Source: Tolypeutes matacus (taxonomy: Eukaryota; Chordata; Mammalia; Cingulata; Chlamyphoridae). Taken from it: a stretch of 64,000 bases of DNA. Position 1 is the stretch's first letter; every line of letters begins with the position of its first letter. Below the pieces are notes generated by a model. It was not told the origin of the DNA. It was given only the letters and a program-made list of their open reading frames with translations, and did no database searches. Location: the NCBI GenBank assembly GCA_026826555.1, contig JAKSZT010017954.1, forward strand, positions 6,007,572 to 6,071,571, written 5' to 3'. Below are positions 49,034 through 60,315 of the stretch, piece by piece. The position numbers and the translations under genes are program-made.

Positions 49034-49320
49034 AGAGGTGAACCATGTTCCCCCAAAAAGACATGTTTAAGTCCTAATCTCTGGTCCTGTGGGTGTGGAC
49101 TTACTTGTAAACAGGATCTTTGAAGATCCTATTTAGATAAGGCAAACTGATTCAGGGTGGGCCTTAATCCAGTATGACTGGAGTATTTATAAGCAAAGGA
49201 AATTTGGACATAGAAATACAAGTCACAGGAGGAGACCGAAAGAGATCACCATGTGATGGAGCCAGAGACTGAATGCCAACAAGCTACCCACCAGAGTGTT
49301 ACAGACTTGAGAGAAGACAT
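49034..49320 (+). repeat. MLT1-type MaLR LTR
   Basis: CCCCCAAAAAGACATGTTTAAG, GTCCTAATCTCTGGTCCTGT, then TTAGATAAGGCAAACTG, GGGTGGGCCTTAATCCAGTATGAC-like order (a hallmark of MLT1), the TATA-like TATTTATAAGCAAAGG and a CACCATGTGATGGAGCCAG stretch. Old solo LTR; 3' end incomplete. Confidence 0.75.
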
Positions 49321-49324
49321 TACC

Positions 49325-49565
49325 TGCTGACACTACCCTATCTAAAATAGCTCCCTCCCACATCACTCTCTAACTCCTCACTCTGTTTTACTTTCTTTAA
49401 AACATCTTTTCACCATATGAATTAATGTTAAATCTCCACTGACTTGGAAGCTTTGTGAGGGGGGAAGACATTTTTTTGTTATTGTTCCCTGATGCATCCA
49501 CAGCTTCTATAATACAGTGCATGACACAGAGTAGGTACTCAATATTAGTTGAAAGTTAAATGTTG
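49325..49565 (+). repeat. L2 LINE 3' end
   Basis: GCTGACACTACCCTATCTA, AAATAGCTCCCTCCCACATC, ACTCCTCACTCTGTTTTACTT, then GGAAGCTTTGTGAGGGG, TTATTGTTCCCTGATGCATC and ACAGAGTAGGTACTCAATA reproduce the L2 3'-terminal order. Confidence 0.8.
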
Positions 49566-50659
49566 GTCACTTAGTAGTTGATTAATAAACAGAGACCATT
49601 ATTGCTTTCATAGTTGTTGCTTGAAGATGGAAGTAATAATTCTCCATCTATAAATTGTCCTCAGTGGGATCCAAGGCACAGTTTTTTTCTCTATTACAGC
49701 CAGTATTTACTAGACTGAGGTTAGACATGAAGTCTGTGGCCATCAGTCTGAGCCAAGTGAACTGACTGACTGATCCCGTTGTGGTTCAGATGCCTCACCT
49801 TGGCCTCATTCATTCCCTCTCCTTGCCCAACTTGCCATCCAGCTAAGGGGCAATGTATGTGCCTCATGGATGGCAGTTGGCACTGACAGTGACCCTCTAG
49901 TTTACAGTAAAACACCTTTTGACCACTACAAAACTGCTCTTGAAAGAAAGGCAGAGAACTGTGGCATCCTGTGTCTATTCCAGGTCTGTAGAGAGGATAA
50001 ACATAAGTTCTTGCATGGTTGACAGGGAGGGGTGAAAGGGAAAGAACCACACCTTTGGAAGATACTTTTTTGGGTTGCTCTCTGAAATGAGGAGTTGTTA
50101 TAGAAACACCTGTCATTTTTAAGGCTGCACTTCTGATAGGACTGTGAAATAAAGACATAAGAAGTGTTTTCCAGTGTTGCTTTGGGAATATATTTGTATG
50201 GTGATTTAATCAGAGAAATGCATGAATATGAGTTTGGGGAATCCTTACATGTGTGCACCATTACATATGCAATTCAGTAGCCTGCAAGCATTACAAAAGA
50301 ACATTTATTGATTGCTTATGTCTTTGAACTTGGTTTTTAGCTGTCTTTTCAGTTGATGAGGATTTGCACTCAAGTTTTCCTCAGGGGAGATGGAGAAATA
50401 TTTTCAGGGATCATTGATAATGCTCATTAAATTGACTATTTTTAAGTGTCCTGCTAGTTATCAGTCTGGATTGTGCTGGGGAAATTTTTCCACTAACTAA
50501 TGAGAGTGAGGGGGTGACCCTTGTCTGGCCCACATCCTCTAATAATCCACTTGTTAAATAATTTTTATGGTGTGCAGAATGAGCTAACTATGTCCTCATG
50601 GTAGATGGAAATTTTAAAGCATCATGGTAGATGGAAATGATGGGGAAATCATGATAACT
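49566..50659. other. Unique non-coding DNA
   Basis: Short antisense ORFs at 49721-50261 have no recognisable domain. A 17-bp phrase (TCATGGTAGATGGAAAT) is duplicated near 50597 and 50623. Confidence 0.4.
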
Positions 50660-50870
50660 ATGAAAAGATTGAGAGTTTGGAGTTCTGAAAACCTTAATAC
50701 AAATTTTGACTCTGTCACAAATTATCTGGGCCATCGTGAGTGAGTGACTTAAATTCCCTGGGATATAATTCTTCATCTGCAAAATGGGAATTATATTTAT
50801 TTCCTAGGATTGTGAAGACTTGATGAGCTACAGGATATGAAAATATCTGCCAGTGCCTAGAGTAATTTTT
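50660..50870 (+). repeat. MIR SINE
   Basis: TTTGACTCTGTCACAAATTA, GGGCCATCGTGAGTGAGTG, CTTCATCTGCAAAATGGG and ATTGTGAAGACTTGATGAGC follow MIR order. Confidence 0.75.
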
Positions 50871-50976
50871 TTAGATTTTCTTTTATTGTGGTAAATAACA
50901 TAAAATTTGCCATTTTAATGGTTTTTAAATATGCAATTCAGTGGTATTAATTATATTTACAAAGTTGTTCTACCAT

Positions 50977-51596
50977 TGTAGTAGTTTGCTATTATTTATG
51001 AATTCCAAAAAGAAATATAGATTATGTTTGTAAACTGGTTGGTTCCTCTGGTGTGATGACCCTTTGATTATATTATATTCAGCTGAGAGGTCTGCTTAAA
51101 TTATGTTACAATTAGGGCTCTGATCCAACCATGTTATTAGAGTGCAACTCAGGGTCGAGTCTCAGCCCCCTTGGGTATAAAACAGATGCTCACATGGAAG
51201 TACACACACACAGGAGAACACAGACGAATAGAGACTGCTCCATAGACAAGGCAGAGGCCCCGGGAAGAGAGATGAGCCTGATAGTCTACAGTTAACCTTG
51301 TGGAGAGAACAGAGCAGCTGTCCCAGAAAGAATCAAGCCCTGGAGAGAGAGACAAAGCCTACAGCTGAGATTGGAAGGAGCTGGGACCACAGAACCTTAG
51401 GAGGAAGAGGAAGGCTGAACCCTCACAGAGACTGGCAGCCATCTTGCTTCAACACGTGGCAACAGACTTTGGTGAGGGAAGTAACTTATGCTTTATGGCC
51501 TTGTGACCTTAAGCTTCTACCCCAAATAAATACTCTTTATGAAAGCCACCAGATTTCTGGTATTTTGCATTAGCACCCCTTTGGCTGACTAATACA
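50977..51596 (+). repeat. Solo LTR, ERVL/MaLR-like family X, copy 3, 620 bp
   Basis: TGTAGTAGTTTGCTATTATT ... TTTGGCTGACTAATACA, i.e. TG...CA ends. Perfect 5-bp TSD ACCAT at 50972-50976 and 51597-51601. A TATA-like GGGTATAAAACAG lies near 51172 and an AATAAA signal in CCCAAATAAATACT near 51520, about 70 bp before the 3' end, a U3-R-U5-like layout. Inserted in the L1M 3' end. Confidence 0.9.
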
Positions 51597-51674
51597 ACCA
51601 TCAACACCATTCATTCCCGAAACTTTTCTATCACCCCTAACAGAAATTCTGTACCCATTAAGAAATAACTTATC

Positions 51675-51775
51675 GGGAAACGGATGTGGCTCAAAAGGTT
51701 CGGCGTCCGTCTACCATATGGAGAGACCGGGATTCGATCCCCGGTACCTCCCAGTAAAAAAAAAAAAAAAAAAAA
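51675..51775 (+). mobile_element. DAS-type SINE, short form
   Basis: GGGAAACGGATGTGGCTCAA head, box B GGATTCGATCCCC, CCTCCCAGT and a long A tail. TSD AAGAAATAACTTATC at 51660-51674 and 51776-51790 (15 bp). Inserted in the old L1M fragment. Confidence 0.93.
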
Positions 51776-53429
51776 AAGAAATAACTTATCATCTGCCTCT
51801 ACCCTTCCAACCTCTGATGACCTCTAATCTTTCTGTCGTTAGGAATTTACTGCTTCTAGATATGTCATATAAGTGGAATCATACAATATTTTTCCTATTG
51901 TGTCTAGCTTATTTCATTCAACATGATGTCTTCAAGGTTCATCAGTGTTGTAGCATGTATCAGAAATTCATTCCTTTTTATGACTGAATAATATTCCATT
52001 GTATGTATATACCACATTTTGTTTATCCATTCATCTGTTGATCAACACTTGGGTTGTTTCCACCCTTTGACTATTATTAATAATATTGCTATTAACATTG
52101 GTGTGCAGTATCTGATTTCCTGTTTTCATTTCTTGGGGGGTGTATAACTAGAAGTGGAATTGCTGGGTGGTATGGTAATTCTATATTTAACTTTTTGAGG
52201 AACCACCACACTGCTTTCCACAGTGGCTACACCATTTTACATCCCACCAGCAATGCACAAGGGTTGCTTTCTCTACATCTTATTTTTAACTTTTTATTTT
52301 GAAATAATTTCAAACTTATAAGAGTTACAAAAATAATACAAACTTCATACTGAGAACTCCAACATATCCCACTCTTATCACCAGATACCCAGATCCACCA
52401 ATTTTAACATTTTGCCACTTATGCCATATCTATATATGTCTGTCTGTCTATCTCTATGTATCTCTATTTTCTGAACGTTTGAGAGCAGGTTGCATACATC
52501 ATAATTTTTAAACACATCAATACTTCCATGAACATTTCCTATCAACAAGTATAATCACTTATGTAAATCATCTTATGTGCAGTTAACAAGTTCAAGAAAT
52601 TTAACATTGATACAAAGTTTAAATCCTATATTACAATTTTTTCTTATTACCCAATAATGTCCTTTTTAGCCTTTTCTCCTCCATTCTGAGATCCCATCCA
52701 GTATCAATTATTGCATTTAATTGTCATTTTCTCTTTATTTCATCTTCTTAATTGTAGAAACATAGTTATAATATAACTTTTCTTGGTTAAACCCTTCTCA
52801 AGCATACCATTCAGTGGGATTAATCACATTCACAATGTTACAGTATTATAACCACCAGCCTTTACTAACACTTTTCCTTTTACCCCAGACAGAAACCTAT
52901 ACTTATTTTATTTTAGCTCCCCAGTGTCCCTTCCCCAACCCCAGGTAACTTGTGCTCTACTCTCTGTCTCTGTGAGTTTGCATCTCTGTGAGTTTGCATT
53001 TTCTTTGTGGTTACCATGGGGCTTAAATTAAAAACTCTAAATATATAAGTCTTGTTTGCTTTATACCAGCTTAACAATAGCATACATAAATTCTGTTCAT
53101 ATGCTTATACCCCTCTATCCTTTCACATTGATGAAGTTTATTACATGTTTATACATTAGGAGTCTAAAGCTTTTGTTTTATCACATTTTATGCATTTGCC
53201 TTTTAGATCCTGTAAGAAGTAAAAAGTGGAGTTACAAATAAAAAATACAATGGGACTGGCCTTTATATTTACCCATGTCATTATCTTTACTAGATATCTT
53301 TAGTTATTCATGTGGCTGCAGTCAACTATATAGTGTCCTTTCCTTTAAACTGCTAGAACTCATTTTTGCATTTCTTGTAAAGTCTGTTCTTGTGCTTATG
53401 AAGTCTTCAGGGCTTTGTTTATTTGGGAG

Positions 53430-54180
53430 TATCTTAATCCTTGCCTCATTTTTGAAAGACAGTTATGCAAGGTATAGAATTCTTGGTTGGCATTGTTTTG
53501 CTCTCAATGCTTTAAGTATTTTCCCATTGCCTTCTTGCCTCCATCGTTTCTGATGAGAAATTGGCACTTAGTCTTATTGGGGCTCCCTTGTATGGGACAC
53601 ATTGCTTCTCTTGTGGGGCTTTCAGAATTCTCTCTGTATGTTTGACATTTGACTTGATTATAACTTGGCCTGTTACGGGTCTATTTGGGTTTATACTGTT
53701 TGGAATTCATTGAGTGTCTTGGATGTGCATGTTCATCTACTTTGTTAAATTTGAGAAGTTTTCAGTCATTATTTCTTTGAATATGCTCTCTGCCCCTTTC
53801 TCTGTTTCTTCTCCTTGGAACTCCCATAATGTGTGTATTGGTATGCTTGATGAATCCCATGGATTCGTCAGGCTCTGTTCACTTTTATTTATTATTAATT
53901 TTTTCTGCTCCTCATACTGGATGATTTCAGTTGTCTTACTTTCAAGTTCACTGATTGTTTCTTCTGCCAGCTCCAATCTTATGTTGCACCTCTCCAAGAA
54001 ATAATTTTAATTTCTGTTATTTTGGTCTTCAGATCCCTTGCATTTGTTTTCATAATTTCCTTTTCTCTGCTGATATTCTTTGGTTTTCCATATTTTCCTT
54101 TATCTCTTTGAATATATTGAGGACCATCTTTTTAAAGTCTTTGGAATGTCCTACCTCCTCATCTGGTCCTCCTCATTGTG
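53430..54180 (-). pseudogene. HAL1 ORF1 remnant (L1 ORF1-like)
   Basis: An 86-codon open piece at 53997-53737 reads LELAEETISELESKT, EYEEQKK-like and GAESIFKEIMTENFSNLTK, matching L1 ORF1 coiled-coil to RRM sequence. Toward 53560 the C-terminal domain follows as decayed PYKGAPIRLSANFSSETMEA. Frameshifts and stops interrupt it. No ORF2 sequence lies downstream. Confidence 0.75.
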
Positions 54181-54221
54181 ATGGCTTCTAATGTTTTAAT
54201 CTTCTGCTTTGCCTGGGCCAC

Positions 54222-54689
54222 TGTAGCAGTTTGGCATTGTTTTTGAATTCCAAAAATAGTTATTGGATTATGTTTGTAAACTGGCCTGTCAGAGGTGTCA
54301 CTTTTAATTGATTAAATTATGATTAGGACTTTGATTGGGGCACATTAGTAGGGCATTGAGTTCCCGCCCACCAAGGGCATGGCAAGGACGTGGCAAAGAA
54401 CAGAGTTGGGCTTTTGAGCTAGAGCCTGGGAAATAAGCGCACAGAAGAGCAGAGCAGCTGAGCTCAGAGAGAAACAAGGCCCGGGGAGAGAGGGACCCAG
54501 GAAGCCTGAACTCTTGGTAGATGTCGGCAGCCATCTTTCTCCAACATGTGGCAACAGACTTTGGCGAGGGAAGTGACTTATGCTTTTATGGTCTGGTAAC
54601 TGTAAGCTTCTACCCCAAATAAATACCCTTTATAAAAGCCAACAGATTTCTGGTATTTTGCTTCAGCACCCCTTTGGCTGACTAATACA
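54222..54689 (+). repeat. Solo LTR, ERVL/MaLR-like family X, copy 4, 468 bp
   Basis: TGTAGCAGTTTGGCATTG ... TTTGGCTGACTAATACA. TSD candidate GCCAC (54217-54221) and GCCAT (54690-54694), one mismatch. The homologous uninterrupted site is visible in the other HAL1 copy as GCCTAGGCCATTGCTTCC near 25087, which supports insertion here. An AATAAATACCC poly(A)-like signal is present near its 3' end. Confidence 0.87.
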
Positions 54690-55621
54690 GCCATTGCTTC
54701 CAGTTTCTTTGTATGTTTTGTGATCTCTTGTTTAAACATGGACATTTTGATATTTTAATGTATTTTCACTGGAATTTAGACTCTGAGGTGTCTATTCCTT
54801 AAGCTTATATATAGCTGTTGCTATGACAGGAACTACAAAAAGGAAGAAAAAAAAAAAAAAAAGGAAAGAAAGAAAACACCTTCCAAGGTCTTTGCAGATT
54901 GACCTATTCCAGCTTTCTCCTTCAGAGATAATCCATAAAATGTGTTTTGAGAATAGCTCTAGGGCAAAGCATAGACTCCTCCCTGATTTTTTTGTACATG
55001 CGTTTTGTCTTGGGCATGCACATGTGACCCTGGGAATTCTCTCATTAATACAGATAGGAATGCCCCTACTTCCCCACAAAATAGTTTCCTCATGATCCCA
55101 GGAACTGTTCTGTACTGTATATACTACAGGTGGCATTCCCTTTACTCAGCAGCCTCTTGACTGCTCTCCCCTAGCATTCTCTTGTAGAGTGTGGTGAGCT
55201 TCCTTGTTCACACAGGGTAGCTTCTGCGACGTCCCTCAAGCCATCACTAGAGAGATTGGGGACATATATGTCCCCAATATGTGCATGAGGGTCACTGTTC
55301 TCCAATCAGAACCATGACATGGGATGCACAGTGGGATCATGGCCAGCTCTGTGCTGAGCTGGTGAAGGGTGGGGAAAGGGTAGTTAGGGTGTCATGAGAT
55401 CCTATCGCTTTAAGTAGCCTTATTCTTGATTTGGTGCTCATCCTGTTCCTGTAGTCCTTTAACTGTTTTTGGAAGTTTTGGCAGAGAGATTTCTGCCAGT
55501 TCTTGCTGGCTGTTCTAAGCTTCTGTGGGGGAGGAACCCTGAATTTGCAGGTTGACCATACAGATGAAATACTATGTTATGTTATTTTTCAGCTAAAAAA
55601 TATGTAACAAAATACATATTA

Positions 55622-56034
55622 AGGGGGGCGGATGTGGCTCAAATGGTTGGGCGTCCGTCTGCCATATGGAGGGACCTGGGTTCGATCCCCGGGACCTCCC
55701 GAAGGCGCAGGGCTGCCAGGCTCTGTGTGTCGCTGAGCTGTCGGGCCCCAAGAGCCATGCAGCAGGATGATGACGTAACAGGAGAGAGACAAGACGAGAT
55801 GCTCCGAAAGCTCCAGAATCCAGGAGCTGAGGTGGCGCAGGCAGCAGAATACCTCTCTCCTACATCAGAGGTCTCCAGGATCGACTGGTGAAGACTGGAG
55901 GAGGAGGATGAGAAGAGATGGCAGGAAACAGACACAGAGAATTGCCCAGCGAATGGACACACACACAAAAAACAGCAAATGGGGGGGATTTAAAATGGAT
56001 AAAGTAAATAAATAAATCTTTTTTTTTTTTTTAA
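55622..56034 (+). mobile_element. Dimeric DAS-type SINE, 413 bp, plus strand
   Basis: First head GGGGCGGATGTGGCTCAAAT with box B GGTTCGATCCCC, linker, then a second tRNA-like unit GAGGTGGCGCAGGCAGCAG with a weak B-box-like GGATCGACT, a tail and TAAATAAATCTTT followed by T-rich and A sequence. The TSD AAAATACATATTA is at 55609-55621 and 56035-56047 (13 bp). Confidence 0.92.
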
Positions 56035-56047
56035 AAAATACATATTA

Positions 56048-57300
56048 GTATCTGGAAAAATCCTACTGTACTATTTGATTAGGGTTAGGCCCTGATTTGG
56101 ATGGATTTGATGACATTTGAGTCAGATCCATTTAAACAAAGTACTTTTTAATGCTACTTTTAAAAAGTGAAAGAAATTAACCAAGATATTTAACTGATCA
56201 CATGTTAACATCAAACTTTAAAATGTATTATTACCAAATCAACATTTTAAAAAAATTGCTGCCCCTTGAATATTGGCTAGTGAAGCATCTATCAGGGACT
56301 TGCATGTATCAGATGAAGGATGAGAGTTTGCATTTCTTTGTGTATTTTCTCTAGCCCCAGGGAAAGTTTTACTTTTGCCTTTAAGACTGAGAGACTTACA
56401 GCCTCCAGAAGCGTGAGCTGCCCTGCCATGCACCTCTGGCATGCGGGGCATGTGGATGCTCAGGAGGACCTCTGATTGGGTTAGTTACCCCTTCTTAGGT
56501 AAAGGCCAAGACACTGAGAGCTCCCTCCCCATTTGCGATTCCTTAGTGGCACCCTCTTTTCTTACGCCTACAAAGGGTATCCGAGCTGGGCTGCTTTTCC
56601 TCCAAAACAGACCCTAGTTAGTATATAGATTTATATTCAAACGTAGGTTGTGGAATTATTTTCAGAATAGGAAGAGGGTAATTAGGCTCATTATTGGTAT
56701 GTTGCTGATGTCTCCATTAAAAAAAATTAAAAAATTAAAAAAAACCTCTCTCCTCTTAACAGACTGTGAATTTCTGTACCCTGATATCTAGATGTGCTCT
56801 TTTGAAACACCAGTAGGATAACCTGGAATTCTCCAGAAGGCCACTTTTACCATGCATAGAGAGGGGAGAATGAAGTCTTGCCTGAATGTCTTTTAGTTGT
56901 TTTCAATTGGAGATGACTGCAGAGTGACCTCCATTCTGCCTGCCCTTTGAGTCTGACCTTCTTGTCACTTTGTGTAATATTAATTTTCTAATGTGTTCAG
57001 GTCGATTCTTAAAAAATATTTTTTTCTAGTATCTCAGCTGGTGGCCTGACTTGTATTTTCATTGGTAAATATATATATGTTTGTGCTGTGAGTGGAGAGA
57101 TATAGATGAATAAAAACCACTGAACCATCAAGGCATATGCAATTAATTAACATTACCAGAAAAGTGACCTATGGTAGGGGGTAGTAAACTTGTATTTCCA
57201 AACATCTAAAACATGCTCAAAGTTATCTTATTCAGTTATCTGACTTGTGAGGGGTAGGTAGGAAGCTGTAGTGTAGGTAAATGCACAAATACTGCTGGAC
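56048..57300. other. Unique non-coding DNA
   Basis: No gene. A-rich low complexity at 56720-56748. Confidence 0.45.
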
Positions 57301-57301
57301 T

Positions 57302-57475
57302 TTGTTTCTCAAAATTTAGTGTGCACTAGATTTATTTGGAGGGTTTATAAAACTCTTTGGTAGGTCTCATTCTCAGAGTTTCTCATCCTGTATGTCTAGG
57401 TGGGGCTCGGGAACTTGCATTTCTAGTAAGTTCCATGCTGGTCCAGGGACCACACTGAGACCTGCAGCCCTAGGA
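57302..57475 (+). repeat. MER5A-type hAT DNA transposon
   Basis: GTTTCTCAAAATTTAGTGTGC, then TTATTTGGAGGGTTTATAAA, GGGAACTTGCATTTCTAGTA and GGTCCAGGGACCACACTGAG. This is the MER5A order, diverged; ends decayed. Confidence 0.75.
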
Positions 57476-58497
57476 TGTAGATATCATGTTCTTCTTTGCC
57501 AAGGAAAAGGAAGTTGAATTGTAGAGGCACCCCTTCCCACGTTTTTTTTTTTTTTTTTCTTCAGAAGCATTGCCCTTTTTTGGGCAAACATTCAATGAAT
57601 ATTTACAGACTACATCCGTGGTGCCATGTACTGCTAGGTGCACTGGGGATAAATAAAATGGTCCCTGCCCATGGAGAACACTCAATTCAGAGAGGGGATT
57701 AAATTAAAGAAGTCAGTGATCATGATCCAATATGAGAAGCACTGTCTGTGGTGGAGAGGCCTTGGTAGGCTCTCTAGGCATGCTCTGAGGTGTGGTCTCA
57801 GCTCTTTTCCCCGACTAGCTCAACTTTATACCTGTAGGTATACCTTACCGATACATGAAAGAAACATTCTGTGAAAAAGCATTTTGTTAATTTTCAGATC
57901 ACTTAAAAACATTTTTATTTCAGGTATTATTATTATTTTTCCCTTGGTTTCCCCTCTTTGAATTCCTGGGAATCCCAAACTATATATTCAGAACCTCTAG
58001 AATTGGCATTGTCAGTGTACCACTCCAGCTTTTGTGGAAGTCCCTCCTCTTCCTTCTTTTCCTTTTACATCTTAAAATTACAATTTCAGACACTGTCCAC
58101 TTTGGCAGCAGGATTTGTAACAAGACCAAGTTAAGTGATCTTAGTTGAACTGATTTATGAGACAGCTTCAAAAATTCATGAGGTACCAGGGGAACTTTCT
58201 GTAATAGGATCAGCATGCTGTTTTTTCTTCACCTCTTCAAGTAGATCAGACATTTCATGATAGCATAGCAGTTTGTAACATGGAGCCTTCTAGATCATGG
58301 CCCTGCTGATTAAAATGCTAAGAAAGACCTGAGGCAAAAGAGGAGGTAGAGCAGGATGTTACTTTAGATGCCCTTGTTTCTCTAAATTGGAGCAATGACT
58401 TTGGGTAAACCAAATCAATCTTCAAATCAATAACTTCAGTTATGCACAGAACTTTCTATGGCAAGTTTTTATCCCTGAGTTATCTTCTATAGTCTTA
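57476..58497. other. Mostly unique non-coding DNA
   Basis: 57570-57700 (CAATGAATATTTACAGACTAC, CCATGTACTGCTAGGTGCAC, GGGGATAAATAAAATGGTCC) resembles a very common ancient repeat phrase of uncertain family. A T run lies at 57544-57560. No gene. Confidence 0.4.
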
Positions 58498-58898
58498 TGT
58501 TGCAGCTTGATATTATTTATGAATTCCAAAAAGAGATATACTGGTCTGTTCCTCCAGGCGATATCCTTTGATTGTATTAAATTCAAAGGGTACATTTACT
58601 TGATTAAATCAATATTAGGGCTTTGATTTTGACCACATCAGTAGAGGGAGACTCAGTTTGAGTCCCTGACCCCTTTGTGGGCTATATAAATGGATGCCTA
58701 ATCAAGGAGACACAGAAGTAGATACACAGAGAAGATACACAGAGGAAGGGAGCTCCATAGACATGGAAGAGGATCCTGCCGCTCAGGGAAGAGAGATGAT
58801 CCATTCGCCTGATAGTTTACAGCTGACCTTGTGAAGAGACCAGAGCAGCTGAGTCTGGAAAGAAATGAGCCCTCCAGCCTACAGCTGAGATTGGAAGA
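58498..58898 (+). repeat. Solo LTR, family X, copy 5, 3'-truncated
   Basis: TGTTGCAGCTTGATATTATT ... aligned by eye with copy 3 (AATTCCAAAAAGAGATATAC, GGGCTTTGATTTTGACCACA, TTTACAGCTGACCTTGTGAA), ending abruptly at GAGATTGGAAG. The poly(A)-signal end is missing. Confidence 0.78.
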
Positions 58899-59601
58899 AT
58901 TTTAAGTATGAAATTGAGTGGCATAGCATTCTCCTTCCCTTTCTGTGGAAACCCTCTGTAAAGGAACAAAGGATGTGACAGCTTACAATGCTTTCCCCAT
59001 TTTTTTTGATCATTTCTAGTCTCTGAATATCTCCTACTTATTTATCTAGTAGAAAAGCAAATAATTTTTCCTAATTAGGTGGACTGGCTTTGAGGATGTG
59101 TTTCCCAGAGGGTTTTAAAAAAGAATTTACCTGCTGAGTAGCATTCTTTCTACCATCTAAAGTTACAATCTGTGAATTAATAGGCCTTTTCCTGTTTCCT
59201 GGTAGCACCACTGATGTCAGAGGCTGGCCTTGTCTTTTTGGCTCCTCTCCTGCAATAGAATAATAGGCTTGCGTTTAAAACATGCCCTGTGAATTCCTGT
59301 AATGGCCTTCCTTATAGTGCACACAGTCTCAAAGTTAACATAGCTTATGTGTGATCCCACTGGAGAAAAAGGGTATGATGAGTCAATTTTGGTCAATATC
59401 TGCCAACATGTAAAATTTTCACACTAAAGAAAGCTAGAATCACTTTGTTATAGATTGTATTTTGAGATTTTAGTTCATATTCTGTGCTCAAATTTGGTCA
59501 CAAGTAAGTTCTGAGCTTTTTTTTTTTTTTTTGCTAAAGATGAATATTTCTTTACTAATTGTGCTTGGGGAAAGAGAAGTTAAGGATTTGGGGTAGGTAT
59601 A
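58899..59601. other. Unique non-coding DNA with a T tract
   Basis: T run at 59517-59532; no element assigned. No gene. Confidence 0.4.
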
Positions 59602-60013
59602 TGTTTTAGTTTCCTGGCTGCTAGATAAAATTCTGTGTAATGGGTTAGCTTAAACAATAGGAATTTATTGGGTTATGGTTTTAAGGATAGGAAAGGTCCA
59701 AAAGATGTCATCAGGGCAATGCTTTTGCCCAGAAGACTGTGGCTTTCTGGGGTGGGCTTTTGGAGATCCTTGGTCCTTGGCTTTTCTGTTAAATGACAGT
59801 GAACATGGCAGCCTCTTTTGGCTTCTCCTTTCTCTTCGGGGTTCTGTTTACTTTCAGCTTCTGGCTGCTCCTAATGGCTTTCCTTCTCTCTATGATGTTT
59901 CTTATTAGGCAGTCAGTAGTAGGATTAAGACTGATCCTGATTCAGCTGGGCCACACCCAACTCCATAAGAAGGTCCTATTTATGAGTTCACACCAAAGGG
60001 AATGGATTAAGTT
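59602..60013 (-). repeat. MLT1-like MaLR LTR, cut by the L1 at 60,014
   Basis: TAGTTTCCTGGCTGCTAGAT, GGGTTAGCTTAAACAATAGG, AATTTATTGGGTTATGG, TCCTATTTATGAGTTCACA and GGATTAAGTTTAAGA follow MLT1 reverse-complement order. It stops just where the L1 5' end starts, so the L1 probably inserted in it; the rest would lie beyond the window. Confidence 0.75.
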
Positions 60014-60315
60014 TAAGATGGCGTTAGTGTAGGAGGGCACTCACTGCAAGCTCCCAGAGCAAGGCGGATTGTGGACGGGTCCTGCCCGGGGGTCTCTGCT
60101 GTGCACCCGTGGAGTGAGAAGCTTAGGACATCTATCTGCGCGGATCAACGGCGTGGACGAACGGTGGAGATTTGGAATATAGAAAGAAGCAAAGAAATAA
60201 AACAAGAAGAAAAACTGCCAAAGAGAAAACTTAACTCACATGCAGAACCAACAGCTAAATAAAACTCTAGAGCATAGAGAAAAGCTAATCAACTGAACAA
60301 ACCCATCAAGATAAT
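60014..60315 (+). promoter_or_regulatory. L1 5' UTR, short form (about 300 bp)
   Basis: AAGATGGCGTTAG near the 5' end fits the YY1-binding start site seen at L1 promoters. GC-richer in the first 150 bp, then AT/A-rich up to the ORF1 ATG. It is about 3.6 times shorter than the 1.09-kb 5' UTR of the other L1. Confidence 0.7.

Larger units (their letters stand above)
50875..52280 (-). repeat. Ancient L1M 3' end, split by an LTR and a SINE
   Basis: Pieces at 50875-50976, 51597-51674 and 51776-52280 form one continuous older L1 3' end on the minus strand. TTTATTGTGGTAAATAACAT is followed after the LTR by CTGTACCCATTAAGAAATAA and after the SINE by CATATAAGTGGAATCATACA, then TAATATTCCATTGTATGTAT and CAATGCACAAGGGTTGC. 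The order matches mammalian L1M 3' ends. It is the oldest layer here. Confidence 0.85.
52281..55545 (-). mobile_element. Second HAL1-type element, carrying a nested LTR
   Basis: The minus strand shows the same organisation as the 23.0-26.5 kb insertion: 5' UTR (about 55545 to 54700), LTR insertion, ORF1 remnant (about 54180 to 53430), and 1.1-1.2 kb of 3' UTR with no ORF2. It starts on the plus strand with TTTTTAACTTTTTATTTTG and CAAACTTATAAGAGTTAC. The two elements share 5'-UTR phrases such as TCTAGGGCAAAGCA. No TSD was found; 5' end approximate. Confidence 0.75.
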
